Assembly: GCA_963761445.1 (NCBI GenBank)
Contig: CAVXHV010000011.1
Location: forward strand, 1 to 64,000
Direction of reading: 5' to 3'
DNA length: 64,000 nt
Source of the DNA: CAVXHV01 sp963761445
GTDB taxonomy: Bacteria > Planctomycetota > Planctomycetia > Isosphaerales > Isosphaeraceae
Shown: in pieces, positions 8,240 to 21,122 of the stretch
Numbering within the stretch: position 1 is the stretch's first letter
How the letters are laid out: every line of letters begins with the position of its first letter
The notes under the pieces: generated by a model
Told to the model about the DNA's origin: nothing
The model's database searches: none
Seen by the model: only the letters and a program-made list of their open reading frames with translations
Position numbers and translations under genes: made by a program

Positions 8240-11200
8240 TCATCCGCTCAGCGTCACGCCGCCCGAGATCTTGCGTCCCTTTGACTTGGTGACGAGGAAG
8301 AGATCGACGCTGTTGACGGCGCCGCTGCCGTCGACATCAAATGCTGCGGCCCCAATGCCGATCAGATTCTTCATTTCGGCTGCCTGAACGGCGCTGACGT
8401 CGGCGGCACTGACGGTCCCGTCGCCGTCAATGTCGCCCAGCAGGCGGTCGAAGTACTCGTCGGAGGTCTTGCCGGTGAGGTTCAAGGCGATCTCGTAGTA
8501 GCCGTCGCCTTGGCTCTCCTCGGTCCAGTACTGGTTGAGGCTCAGTCCGGCCGAGGAGACGCCGCCCAGCCCGTACTGGCCGAAGTCGATCTCGATCGCA
8601 TGGTCGACCACCCGGAGCATCGCTGCCGAGAGCGGGACCACCGCGCCGGCCGCACCGCTGGCCCCTGGCGTCGTGCCGTAGGCATAGTGGATGAGTTGGA
8701 TGTCGGGCGATGCCGTCGAGAGACTGGCGATGATCGAGCTCAGAAGGCCGCCGGCCTGGGCATCGGTCTCGTTGAAGTCGATGTCGACATAGCGCACGAA
8801 CGACCGCTCGACGGCTCCGTGCTGCACGGTGAGTCCGGTGGCCTTTAGCGCCGGCGGCGCGGAATACGCCGCGGTCAGGGTCAGGTCCGCGGCGCTCTTC
8901 GACTCGGCAATGCCGTTGCCGTTGGTGCCCAGGCTGGTGAAGGCATACGTATGCGTCTTGCCGTCGGCGATCGGCTCATAGGTAAGCGATCCGGAGTAGA
9001 CGCCGCCCACGGGGCCGCCGGCGGCGAACGTGCCCAGCAGTGACGAGGCCCCACCGTCGACCGAGACGCTTATGCTGATGCTCGAGAGTCCGCTTCCGCC
9101 GGTCTCCGTACCCGAGAACGCGACCAGGAGCGTCGGCACGGTCGAGCCGGCGACGAGCGTGGCTGAGGTGACCTTGGTGACCGGCGCCGTGAGGTCGGGG
9201 ACAAACGTGGCCGTGTCGGGGTACATGCTCTGGTTCAGCGGGTTGATGGGCTTCGTCTCGACGTTGCCCGCCGCGTCGTGAGCAAGACTGACAAAAGCGT
9301 AGATGGCGCTGCTCTGCCCCTGGAACGTGGCCGTCGGATTGCTGGCGGGCACTTTGGTCCAGTAGCTGAAAGGGCCGTTGTTGACCGACACGTAGAGGTC
9401 GTAGGAAACGATCCCGGAGACAGGCACGCCTGGCGGCGAGGCAGGGTCGGTGCCAGTCGCCCTGACAGTGAAGGCAAGTGACGACTCGCGGGTCGGCAGC
9501 GCCACGACGTGGCTCAAGGGCGGTGTCGTATCCATCAGCCAGGTGATCGAGGCCGTTCCCGTGGCGAGGTCGCCAAACTGGTCGGCGACCCCCGCGCCGT
9601 TAATCGCCAGAACGTACGTGCCTTGCGCCGTCGTCAGGCCGGCGAGCCCGCTGATCTCGTACGTCCCGGTCGTGTTCGGCACGGCAAGAACCTGGAACGG
9701 AATGTCAATCAGGTTGCGCACCCCACCGCGGGTCAAGGACACATCGCTGGGATTGAGCGTGGCCGGGTCGATCGGGAACGTGAATGTGACGTCCACCGAG
9801 TCTAGCGGCGTGTTGCGGGGGCCGGGGCTCGCCGGCGCAATCGATGTCGGCTGGATCGGCAAGACTGTGAGCGTCACCGGCGGCGAGACAACCGCGTGGG
9901 TGCCGCCGTACCCGTCGTTGGCCACGACCCGCACCTGGTACCTCCCGGGAGTGATGCCCAGGGCCTGGAGCTGGGCCCAACTCACCGTGGGACTCACGCC
10001 GGTGGCATCGCCGAAAACACCGTCCCCGTTCAAGTCCCAGGTGTAGGTGAGCGGTAGGTTGTCGGCGTCCGACGATTGGGAAGCGTTCAGGGTCAACGGC
10101 TGACCCGGGTCCAGCACATACGCTCCGCCGGCATTCGCCACCGGCGCGTGCACCTGTAGCTCGTAAGCGCCGATGTCAATGGCTCCATTGACAATCCTGG
10201 GGAGGCCGCGTTGATCGAAGCTGGGGGCGCCGGTCGCGTCGCCGCCATCGATCGCGGGGCTGCCGGGCAGCAGGGCGAGGGTAAAGGTCGGCCCGCCGTT
10301 GGCCGCAAGCGGGCCGAGGACGGGGTCGACGCCGGTGAGGTCGCTGGCCACGAGGCCCGTGACGTCGCCGTTCGTGTAGCCCACGAGATTGTGGCCGAGC
10401 GAATTGACTGCGCCCACGATATCGGGGTCGGCGACCGTGACCCTGTTGCCGGCGACAATGGTGTCCCGGAGCGTGGTGGTGCCGTCAGTGACGTAGAGGC
10501 CGCCGCCGGTGAACGCAAGGTTCCCGGAAATCGTACTGTCGAGTAGCGTCAGCTTCCCCAGGCTCGCGATACCGCCGCCACCGAACGCGGACGTCGCCGT
10601 GTTGTCGGCGATGGTGCTGTCGATGATTGTGAGAGTGCCGAGGTTCTCAATTCCGCCGCCGCTATCGCTCGTCCGATTGTGGGCCACGGTTACCGAGTCA
10701 AGTGTCAGTGTGCCACCATTGAAGATGCCGCCTGGGCCGCCCTTGACGTTGTTGCCGTTCTCGACGCTCAGATCGCGGAGAGTAACCTGGGCGCTGCGCG
10801 CGACGGTAATGACCCCCGTGATCCCACCCCCGCTGACGATCAGGCCGGGGGCGGCCGAACCATCGATCGTCAAGTCGCTCTGGATGACCAGGGGGCTGGA
10901 CAACGTGATCGTCATTCCGACGAGCGCCGGCGCGAACGTGACCGGCCTGCTGTCGGCGTCGTCGACGATGGCCTCGCGGAGCGAGCCCGGTCCGCTGTCG
11001 TCAGTGTTCGTGACCAGATAAGGCTGGCTCTCAAAAGCGCCGATGTCGATCGTGCCGTTCGCGATGCGGGCAAAGCCGCGCTGGTCGGTCGGCGGGACGT
11101 TCCACCCGGAGAATGTCGGGTTGTTGTTCCCCGCGTCAATCGCGGGGCTGCCAGGCAGGAGGGCGAGGGTCGGCGTCGTGCCACCGTTGTCGCGAAGCGG

Positions 11201-14200
11201 GCCGAGTTCAGGGTCAGCCGTGACACTCACCATGCCGGATGCGAGATTCTTGCCGGTCATGACCAGGTCGTTGCTGCCGGCTATCGTGCCCAGGTTGGCG
11301 ATGTCATGCCCGCCCGTGTTGTTCGCCGCGATTGTGTCGACGACTTCCAGTGACGAGCCGGCGCCGTTAAAAATGCCCGCCCCATCTGTGGGAAGCCCGG
11401 ACTGGCCGCCATTGCCAGCGCCGGCCGTCACGGAGTTGCCGGCGATGGTCGTGCTGATCACGAGAGCGGCGCCCCAGTTAGCAATCGCACCGCCGTAGCC
11501 GCCGCCTCCCAAGCCGGGCCCGCCCAGGAGGCCACCGCCGTCGTCGCCCATTCCGCCCCGGGCAAGATCGGATGTGAAGGTATCGTCGCTGATTGACAGC
11601 GTGGCGCTATCCGCATTGAAAATCGCGCCGCCGTAGCCGTTGCCGCCTGTCCCAGATCCCGCGAGGCCCGGGATGCCGTCTCCGCCGATCGCAGAGTCGT
11701 TGGCGAAGGTACTCCGAGTGACGGTCAAATTGCCGCCGGGCTCGTTCGCAATCGCGCCCCCCTCCGTCGTCAGACCAATCCCGCCGAAACTGGCAGGAGC
11801 CTGCGCCTGATCCTCGCTGAAAACCGAATCGTCGACGGTCAACGTGCCACGATTGTCAATCCCGCCCCCCGCCGCGGCAACTCCCTGGGAAACCGAGAGG
11901 CCTGAGATCGCGACATCCGCGCCGGCGTCGATCACGAACACGCCCGAATTACCGTCGCCGCTGACGTTCAAAAGGTCGGCACCCGGTCCGATGATCGTCA
12001 GGTCCTGGCCGATCTCGATCGGTCCGCTGCTCAGCGTGATCGTCTGGCCGTCGAGCGCCGGCGAGAACGTGATCGGCTCGCTTCCACCGACGTCGTCGAT
12101 GATCGCCTGGCGGAGCGAGCCTGGCCCGCTGTCGGCGGCATTCGTGACGACGTACGGTTGGCTCTCGAAAGCGCCGATATCGACCGTTCCGTTGTACACG
12201 CGTGCGAAGCCCCGCCCGTCGGTGGTCACGTACGTGCCGGCCGAGACGGCGGGTTCGCCGTTGCTGGCGTAGAGAGCCTGAATCTCGTTGGAGCTCAAGG
12301 CGCGACTGTAGAACGAGAACTCGTCGATCGACCCATCGGTGAAGTCGCCGTTCAACCAGATCGCTGCTCCGAGAGAAAGCGCCGTCGCACTTGGGGTGTA
12401 ACCCCCCGCGAGGGTCGTACTGCCGGCCAGGGTGCCGTCGACGTAGAGGTCGACGGTACTGCCGTTATACGTCGCGGAAATGTAGTACCACGCGTTGAGC
12501 GAGATCGGGGCCGAGGCATACAGGCTGACGTTGCTGGTCGCCGACGCGTCGACCGACACACCGGGCAACAAGTTGCTGCCGATGCGCAGGATCCAGCCGT
12601 CGTAATTGCCGCCGTACTTGCTGGCGAGGATGAACTCCGAGCCCGCCCCGGGGGCGGCCGCCAGGTTGAACCAGCCGCCGATCGTGAAGTTGGATGAGTT
12701 GAGCGCAGGGGTGCTGTGCGCGACGATCAGGCTGTTAATGCCGTTGAACTGGAACGCCTGGTTGACGACGCCGGCCGTGTAAGCGACGCCGTAGGCTGTC
12801 CCATTGTCGCCGCCGACGGAGTCGTTGGCGTTGCCATCGCCTTTCCACATGCCGACCAGTCCCGGCAGGTTCACCGTGGCGGCCGTGCTGTCGTTACCGT
12901 GGTCGATGGCCGGGCTGCCCGGTAGCAGGGCGAACGTCGGGGTCGGTCCTCCGTTGAGCGCCAGTAGCCCGAGTTCAGGGTCGACGTTGAGCAGGTCGCT
13001 GGCCACGAAACCGGAACCACCCGTGGTGTTGCCAATGAGATTGTTTCCCAGCGACGTGAACGCGCCCAGGACGTCGGGGTCACCATAAGCTGCGGTGTTG
13101 TCCGCGATGATCGTGTTCTGGATGGCGACGGTTCCCCCAAAATTCGAGTTAAAGCCAACGCCACCCCCCGCGGCGGAAGCGGCGTGGTTGTCGGCGATGG
13201 TGCTGTCGAGAAGCGTCAAGGTGCCGGCGAAGTTCGCGATCCCTGCGCCGAAATTCTCGAAGAAGGACGGCACCGGGAAGGTCGTGTTGTTCGCGACAGT
13301 GCTATCAAGAAGCGTCAATGTCCCGGAGTTGAAGATTCCACCGCCAAAGCCCGAGGCGTTATTCTCGACAGTCGACGCAATGAGCACCAACGTTCCGAGA
13401 TTGCAGATACCTCCGCCTTGCGTCGAGCTGCCGCCGGTGATCGTCAAGCCGCGAATCGTCGCATTGCCCGCACCGGTGACGGTCACGACTGGCGAGCCGA
13501 GCGTGCCGGGGGACGTGCCTCCGCTAAGGACCAATCCGGGAGCGGCCGTGGCGTCGATGGTGACGTTGCCATCGATCGAAAGTCCACCGGGCCCGGTGAT
13601 GGTCTGGCCGGCGAGTGACGGGGCAAAGGTGATGGTGTAAGCTCCGGGCATGGCATTGGCGTACTCCACAGCCTCCTCGAGCGTGAGGTGCCCGGGTGAC
13701 AGTCCCTCGGTGTTGAGGGCGCTGATTGACCACCAGCGCGCTTGAGCCGACCAGAATGCTATTGGTCTCTGCTGTCGACCGGCCGGCCGCGTCGGTGACC
13801 GTGAGCGTGCTCCCGAAAACGCCGGGCCCATCGGGCGTGAACGAGAACGACGCGCCCGTGCCACCAATGAAGAGCTTGCCGTCCTTCGTGATGTTCCAGG
13901 AATAAGAGAGGCCCGCGGCCTCTTCCACGGTGCTCTCGTCGTGGGCGCCCGCGCTCAGCGTGATCGGCTGGCCCGCCGGTGCGAAATGGGGAACGGATTC
14001 GGAATCGATGGTCGGAGCGATGCCCGGCACGACGATCGTCGCCGTGGTGAGTACCGGAGTGACGAGCTCAGAGGATCCATCTGAAAAATAAATAAATTTA
14101 TATGCATATAGTGAGACAGTGTATGTCCCGCCGTCGTCGGGCGTGAAGCTGTCTGTTGCGGTGCCCTCGCCGTTCTCTATTGCGTCAGTGACGGTCTGGT

Positions 14201-17200
14201 ACACTCCGCCGTTCCTCGAGATCGTCCACTTGGCGATCGTGACGCTCGAGTCGTAGGTGTAGAACTGCGAGTCGAAGATCTGGGCGGAGAGGGCGACGGG
14301 CGATTCCTCGGTGGCGGTGGCCGGCACGACCACATTGTAGATCTCAGGGCTGACGGGAGTGGTCGCGGAGGAACCGATGTAGATATTAAAGAAGTTGGTG
14401 TTGTCGACGTTAGCCGAGACGTGAAAATCGCTTCCCGATAGCGTCAATGACGCTGATCCGTAGACCAGGTCGCCTGCGATGTCGGCATAGGAATACACCG
14501 AGGCGGCGAACCCGCTGTTGTCAATGGTGACGCTGCCGCCGACGCCGAAGCTGAAGGGATTTGCACCGACCGTGAAGCCGGCGCCCGCCGTCAGGCTGAA
14601 CGCGCCGTCCGAATTGAGGTCGCCAACGAGAGAGAATTCCGTCACGCCGGGGATCACCAGGTCGAGGCTCGCGTTCAAATCGAGATCGCCGGCGGCGTCG
14701 GTGATCTTGGCCGATCCGGAAACCGAGAGGCCGAGCACGCTCGCGGAGGCGTTGGGGATCGAAATCTCGTAGAGACCGGCGTTCGAGTTGATATCGACAA
14801 TGTAGCTTCCCTGAAGTTGGAACAGGCCATTGTCATAATCGAAGTTTGCCGATCCCTGGTTGTAGTAGACGAACCCGGCTCCCCCCGCGAAAGCGTAGAT
14901 CTCGGCGGACCCGCTGACCGCGATATTGAGTCCGAATGCCGAGATTGTGGCATTGGCGCTCGACATCAAGCCCGTACGTCCCGATCGTGAGATCAAACTC
15001 ACCCGAGATGGCGAAGCTGTTTGTCAGATCGAGTTGGCCGCCGGCCTCGACCATGATTCCAGGTTGAACGACGAGCTGTTGGCCCATCGCAACCTCGCCC
15101 GTGGTGGTGTTCACCGTGAAGCCCGCGACCTGCTGGTCGGCGTTCGTGGTGTTGATCTCGAACTGGAACCCGGCGGCGAAGCCAAAGCCGTCGAACGTTG
15201 GGGTTCCAATAGAGGCCTGGAGGATGCCGTAGGCGCCCGATGATGGTCCGTTTGTGATCAGCGTCAGTTGGCCGTCGACGGCGATCGAACCGAGGGGCCC
15301 CAGCGTGGTCGCCGCCGAGGCGATGATCGTTGTGCTGGCCGCGTTCGCTCGAGAAATCAAAAGTTCCGTTCAAGTCGAATGGGCCGACATACAGCTGGCC
15401 CGTCGCCTCAACGATCGCGTACGGTCCGTTCGCACCTGCCAGCAAGCTGATCCCGCCCACATTCTGGGCGATTCCCGTGGTGTTGACCTCGAGCAGGAAC
15501 GAGGCGGCGAAGCCGATCCCGTAACTCGAGAAGGCCGAGTTTTCCGTGGTGAGACCGATAGCCGCCGTGACGCCCTGGTGGCTGAGGATCAGGCCCCCCT
15601 GAGTCTGGAACGTTGCAAGCGCCGCCCCATCGACCCCGAGGCTGAAGTCCATGTCCAGTCCGATATTTACCAGGTTCGGCGCGACAAGCAGGTCAAACGT
15701 ACCGCTCAAATCGATGCTGCTGAGGATACTGAGCGTGCCCGTACCATCGATCTCGAGATAGGGCTGCGGAGTCGTCGATCCGGTCGGGTCGGCCGGGATC
15801 GTGACCGGATTGCCCTGGCCTGGCTGGCTCGGGTCGGAGACGGCCGGCGGCGTGAAGTTGACCGTCTCAAGAGTGGTGTTCAGGTTGAGGACGAAACAGT
15901 CGTTGCCGACGTCGATCCCCGCGGCCGCCAGGGCCTGGCTGCCCGCCAGCGTCACGTCGAAGGCGGCGGCGAGCCCCTGGCTGGAGATCTCGAGGAAACC
16001 GGTGGTCGCAAACTCGACGAACGGCGACGAAGCTGGGCCGATCACGAGGTCGCCGCTGACGTACGCGTAGAACGTGGCGCCGGCGCTTGACGCGCCGAAG
16101 TAGAGGTCGACCTCGCCGTCGATCTGGAACCAGTCCTGTCCCTGGAGCTCGAAGCCAGCCGATCCCTGGACCATCAAGCTGGTCGAGTCTGCCGGAAGCA
16201 CAAACCGCTCGGGCGAAGGCTGCCCGGGAACCTGGAGCGTGACAGGTTCGTTGAGATCCGAAAGGTTGAACCGGAAAATCGCAATGCCGCTGACATTCAG
16301 GCCCAGGCTCTGGAGCTGCGACAGTTGGGATGGCTGCACGGCAAAGGCGCCGTAGATGTCGGGCGTGCCATCACCATTGGTCGGGCCGAAATGGACGGTC
16401 CCGTCCAGGCCCAGCAAGTTGCCGAGCGGCGAGATGCCGGCAGTCCCGTTGACGTTCAGGTCGAGTGTCCCCTGGTCGGGACTGATCACGAAGGTCGCCG
16501 TTCCCGTGACGGTCAAGGCGGCGGGGAGGTGCGGGATCGTGAGGTTAACCCCACCGCTGATCGTAATCGTGAACGTGCTGGCCGCGGCCACCGGCCAGGT
16601 TGGCGAACCGATGAGCGCGAGCGTGTGCCCGTTGCCCGACGAGTCGGCGACGGTCGTTCCCTGGTCCTCGGTGAAGTCCCACTCTGCCACCAAACCCGCG
16701 CTGGTCGTGGGGGCGACCTGTGCATAGTCGCCCTGGATGTCCGACGCGGAACGTGCCACGTTCCACACGCGGACGTTGTCGACCGATCCCACAAAGACGT
16801 TCGCTGAGGAGCCCGACGTGGCGATCAAAAGTGTGGTACTTGCCCCTTCGATCGGTTGGGACGCGCCGCTGGCCACCTGGTTGCCGTCTTCGAAGAGCAC
16901 AAGCTGCCCGGTACTCGCATTGAAGGTGACGGCCCAGTGGTGCCAGTCGTTGTCGGTCGTGGTCTCGTCGATCATCTTGCCGCCGGACGTGACGACGAGG
17001 TCGTTGGCGGAGTCAAAGCCGATCTGGAGTCCAGTCCCGGAACTGCCCTCCTGGGCAATGATCGTCTCGGCGCGATCGGTGTCGGTCCGCTTCGCCCAGA
17101 ACTCAACCGTGTACGACGTGTTGTTCAGATCGATCCCGCCCGCCGAGGCCGATTGGCTGCCGCCGCTAAAGCTGAGCCCTGTGGCGGGCTGTGGTGGTGC

Positions 17201-20200
17201 CGAACCCTGGGTGACAGGGGTCGGCTGCGTGGCGTACTGGAACGTGATGCCACCGTAGATCGTCGCGATCGGCGCTTGCGAGGGGGCCTGGATTGCCATC
17301 AAGAGCTGGGCTTTCCCCGAGGCCACCTTGGAGAGATCAATGAATGCCGCCCCCTTGAGCGAAAGCTCGGAACCGACGGTCAGGTCACCGACCGCTTCGA
17401 GCTTGCCATCGGTGCTGAAGAGCACATCGCCGTCGAGCGTGAAGCCGTCAGAGGTTGCATAGGCGTCGAAGAGCGTGGCCCCACCGTCGATCGTCACCTG
17501 CGTCGCCAGCGCGCTCATCGGTACGGTACCGTTTGCCAGCATAGCGACGTTGGCCACCTGATTCTTGAGCTCCGCTTGCCATTGCGTCAGAGTCTGCTGC
17601 GCGGGGGGGCTGAAGCCCGGATCAGTCAGCAGGCTTCGGGGGTCGGTAATGTCCGGCAGGGTTCTGCCGAAATCGATCCCGGCATGGAAGTTGGTGATCG
17701 CCAGGCCGCTGATCGGGTCGAGGATTTGCGTGTCGGCCACGTTGACGTACGCGTCGAGTGGTCCGAACTGTGAGATTCCCAGTCGAATCTCGAACCCGGA
17801 CTCGCCAAGCAAGTTGAATGCGGCATCGATCCCTCCGTACAGATACTCGTTGGCCACCTCGGACTGTGGCGCGTCATCCGGCAGTGGGTTGCCGCCGGAA
17901 TCGGTCTTGAGCGTCGCAACGAACAGGCTTCCCTTGACCTCGACACCGAAGATCGTGCCGCCGACGGAGATTCCGGCGCCCGCAATCGAGGTGATCGGGA
18001 ACTTCCCGCTTTCGAGCAGTCCGCCGTCGATGATCGCGTCCTGGACAAACCCGCTCAGCTCGAGGCCGGTCCCGCTCAGGCTCGGGACGTTCACCGACGC
18101 CGACAGGTCGAGAACGAAATCGTCGGGGTCGTCGCTGAAATCAGGCCAGCTCAATCCCAGGTTCGTCACCTGGATCGGCAGCCACGTCGGCCAATCGAGT
18201 GAACCTGCGTCGGTGAGAGACAGGGAGATACCAAATCCCGGCAGCGCCACAAAAGTGCCGTCGCTGCCGATGGCAAAGTCCTGCGCGGTTCCAATCACGT
18301 CGATTCCATGGGGAAGCGTGACCGACACGCTCAAGGAACCGTTCTCTCCGTCGCCACCGGTGCCGAACTCCGCCAGATACTGACCCGGCGCCGGCGACGA
18401 GTCGAAGGCGATGTTCGAGGCGTCAATCTCGACATACTGTCCCAGCGCGACCGTGACGGTGTCGGCCCGGAACGTGAAGTGCCCCGCGTCTCCCGGCTGC
18501 AGGCTGAGGCCCGCCGCGACCCCCGTCGCCTTGACAGTGACCGGTCCGACAGCGATATCGGCCTCTTCCACGCCGACCGATAGTATGCTGTTGAAGCTCG
18601 CCCCCTGACTGAAGCTATACCCGAAGTTCGTCAGCGAAAGTGTTGGGTCCTTGATCGTGACAGGGCCGATCTTGATGGGCTTAGAGTCCGTCACTCCCAG
18701 TGTCGCCTCGCCGACGTTGAAACCGTCGTTGGTGATCGTCAGGTTGTTGACGGTACCAAGCAGGTGCAATTCCGGTACGCTCACGGCGGCTGTCACGACG
18801 CCCACGGTGACGAGCTCGCCTCCGCCTTGCTGCGGCTCTAGCGTGAAGCTCGGGCCCGTGCCCGTGATTGAAAGAGCTGACCCGAAATTGACCTGGGCGT
18901 CATCGGCGGTGATCGAAAGAGCCTGAGTGTTCAGGTCGTAACTGAGGCTGAGATTGTCGACCGTGCTGTCAAACGGTGGCGAGGTACCCGTCGGGCGCGC
19001 CTTGAACAGCGATACTGAGCCCACGGTGACATCGATCGAGCCTTGTGAGAACGTGTTGGTCGCTGTCGAGAACATCAGATCAGAAACGGTGATGGTGGGC
19101 GATGCGACTTCCAGGACTCCACCGATATCCTCCGTCACGTTATCCGAGAGCGTCGCCCCTCCGAGGGAGAAGGAGCTGGACGAGATCTCCAGGTCGGTAG
19201 CCGTCGCGCTGGCGTTCGGGAAGATCGACGAAGTCAGGGCGATGGTCTTCGACGAGATGGCCAGCGGCGATCCTGCGCTCGGGTCGTACTCGAAGTCGAG
19301 TCCGGTGGCGTCGGCATCGAGAATCTGCCCGAAGCCCAGCTTGATGTCGTCGGCGGTAAGCGAAAAGGCCTGTGTGCTGAGATCGTAGCTGGCCTGAAGA
19401 TTGTCGACCGATGCGCTGAATGGCGACTTCTTGTTAGAGTTCGGGCTGTTGAACAGCGACACCGACTTCGCCGAAACTGCGATTGAGCCCGCCATCGGCG
19501 AGCCTGCTATGTCACTGACGCCACTGAAGCTCAAGCTCGGGCTGTCAACGGCAAGGACTGTACCGATCGAAAATGAGCCCGCGGAGATGGATCCATCGGA
19601 AAAGCTGAATCCATCGGTGTCGATGATCAGGTTGTCCACTTGCGCGGTCGTGTCAAACGGAACGATGGTCGCCGCGAAAGACCCAACTTGAGCGATTTGC
19701 TGGTTCGTCGCGCCGTTCGTGTCAAAATCGATCAGCACATTGGACGCAGTGCCGGTCAGGAGGTTGGACGCCGTGATCATTGCCTGGTCGGCGGTCAGTG
19801 CGAACGCGCCTTGGCCACCGCCTGTTCCGGCGAGCGTGTAGGTGCCCTGGAGATTTTCGATCTGCGCCGAGAGAGCGGGCCCGGCTGTCAGAGCGGCCGA
19901 AGCGGCTGAGACCTCGACGGTTCCCGAGAGACCCTGCGACCCCTGGCTGACGCTAAAGGTGAGCTGGACCGTGCTCGCGGACAGGAAACTGCCGACTGTG
20001 ACGTTGGTCTCGGTGACCACTTGGCTGGGGATTCCCTGCGATAAGAGTTGCGCGATCTCCTGGGCAAGGTCGCCGCTCATCAGCAGTCGATTTTCAAGCC
20101 GATCGAAGGCCAGCCTTCGTCGCTTCGCGAGAGCGGCTCCACTTTTCGGGCCCGCGGCTCGAGCCGAAGACCCCTTTCTTTGCCCTCTGGAGTGCCTCCC

Positions 20201-20251
20201 AGCGCCGTCGTCGTTTCGTTCAGAGGGCCACCAGAAATGCGAGCCGAACAT
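8240..20251 (-). CDS. Giant secreted beta-helix / LamG / PKD / dockerin surface protein (three frameshifts)
   Basis: One protein of about 4000 residues, split into four frames with breaks near 15350, 14965 and 13730; the sense continues across each. The start is the ATG at 20251, with ggggga about ten bases upstream. The N terminus is basic, followed by LENRLLMS at residues 52-59, the planctomycete giant-protein motif. The first 1600 residues are beta-rich repeats with a LamG/concanavalin-like domain encoded near 17170-16560. The second half holds right-handed parallel beta-helix repeats (GGGIFNSGTLTLLDSTVANN), three choice-of-anchor-Q-like blocks (LALLPGSPAIDAG), a second LamG domain encoded near 12860-12240, a PKD-like Ig domain (about 10120-9850) and a C-terminal dockerin-like pair of calcium loops (DIDGDGTVSAAD and DVDGSGAVNSVD). 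It is probably an exported or cell-surface adhesin or matrix protein. No catalytic domain is visible. Confidence 0.85.
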
Positions 20252-20395
20252 GATGCGATTCCCCCTTGAGAAAGAATTCGGTGGCGCGACATGGACACGC
20301 GTCTCGGGTAGTGGCGGCTACCTGCTACATCGCCAGGCGTGTGACAGCAGTTTCTGAGAAGTGAAATGGTGCGGTCGTTGACCGCGGGTGGGCAA

Positions 20396-21043
20396 TCAGG
20401 CGAGCAGGTCGCCGATTTCTTCGCGGAGTCGGTGCAAAATGCGTGATTTGGCTTTGCGGACCGTAGCCGAGGTCACGCCCAGGTCAGTCGCCACGTCACT
20501 GGCATCGTGACCATCGATCGTGACGCGCCAGAAGGCGTTCCAGGTGCGCTCCTCGAATTCACCGCGGACCAGCTCGAGTGCCCGGCAATAAAGTGCGCCC
20601 AGGTCCGCGGCCGAGTCTTCCGGCAGGTCCTCCTGAGCGAGCTCGAGCAACCCTTCGTGAGCGTCGGACCCCCCCTGGGCCATCGGCTGTCCGTGCCGCC
20701 GGCGGTAGTGGTCCAGGAGTTTATTCCTTGTGATTCCGCGCAGCCAGCCGCGGAACGTATCACCGGGCCGATCGAGGCGAAATCTGTGAAGGCTGGTCGC
20801 GACGGCCTGGAAAACCTCTTGCTGCACGTCTTCGGCGTCTTGGGGACGAGCGCACTTGTGGCTGCACCAACGGGCGACCAAGGGCCCGTAAAGGTGAATC
20901 AGTCGTCGCCACGCTTCCTGATCCTGGTCACGTACCCGCTCAAGGAGACTGAGAGAAGTTGATTTTTCCGGCGGGGCCACGGCTTCACTCCAGGCGAACG
21001 GATGCTCGACTTGCGAGCTGGCCCGAAGTCGTGTCACGCTCAT
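20396..21043 (-). CDS. ECF-type RNA polymerase sigma factor
   Basis: A 215-residue sigma-70 family protein with region 2 (LIHLYGPLVARWCSHKCARP, then QDAEDVQQEVFQAVATSLHR and TFRGWLRGITRNKLLDHYRR) and region 4 (EERTWNAFWRVTIDGHDASD then VATDLGVTSATVRKAKSRIL). Regions 1 and 3 are lacking, as in ECF sigma factors. The first ATG giving a normal N terminus is at 21043; the longer frame would start at a TTG at 21085. It is transcribed away from the zinc-finger/kinase/WD40 gene that starts 80 bases further on. In planctomycetes this ECF/kinase pairing usually marks a signalling unit in which the neighbouring membrane protein controls the sigma factor. That role is inferred here. Confidence 0.9.
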   Translation of the reverse strand: MSVTRLRASSQVEHPFAWSEAVAPPEKSTSLSLLERVRDQDQEAWRRLIHLYGPLVARWCSHKCARPQDAEDVQQEVFQAVATSLHRFRLDRPGDTFRGWLRGITRNKLLDHYRRRHGQPMAQGGSDAHEGLLELAQEDLPEDSAADLGALYCRALELVRGEFEERTWNAFWRVTIDGHDASDVATDLGVTSATVRKAKSRILHRLREEIGDLLA

Positions 21044-21122
21044 GCCATGAATAAAGTAGTATGGCGCGCTGGGCACAAGATGCAAAGGCCCAGCATCCCG
21101 CAGATTCGAACGAGGACGCCAC

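Noticed and set aside
15254..16090. Long plus-strand open frames opposite the giant protein (also 12158-12697, 16856-17773)
   Set aside because: They are antisense frames kept open by GC-rich codon bias; their translations are Arg/Gly-rich without any family pattern, while the minus strand encodes clear repeat domains.
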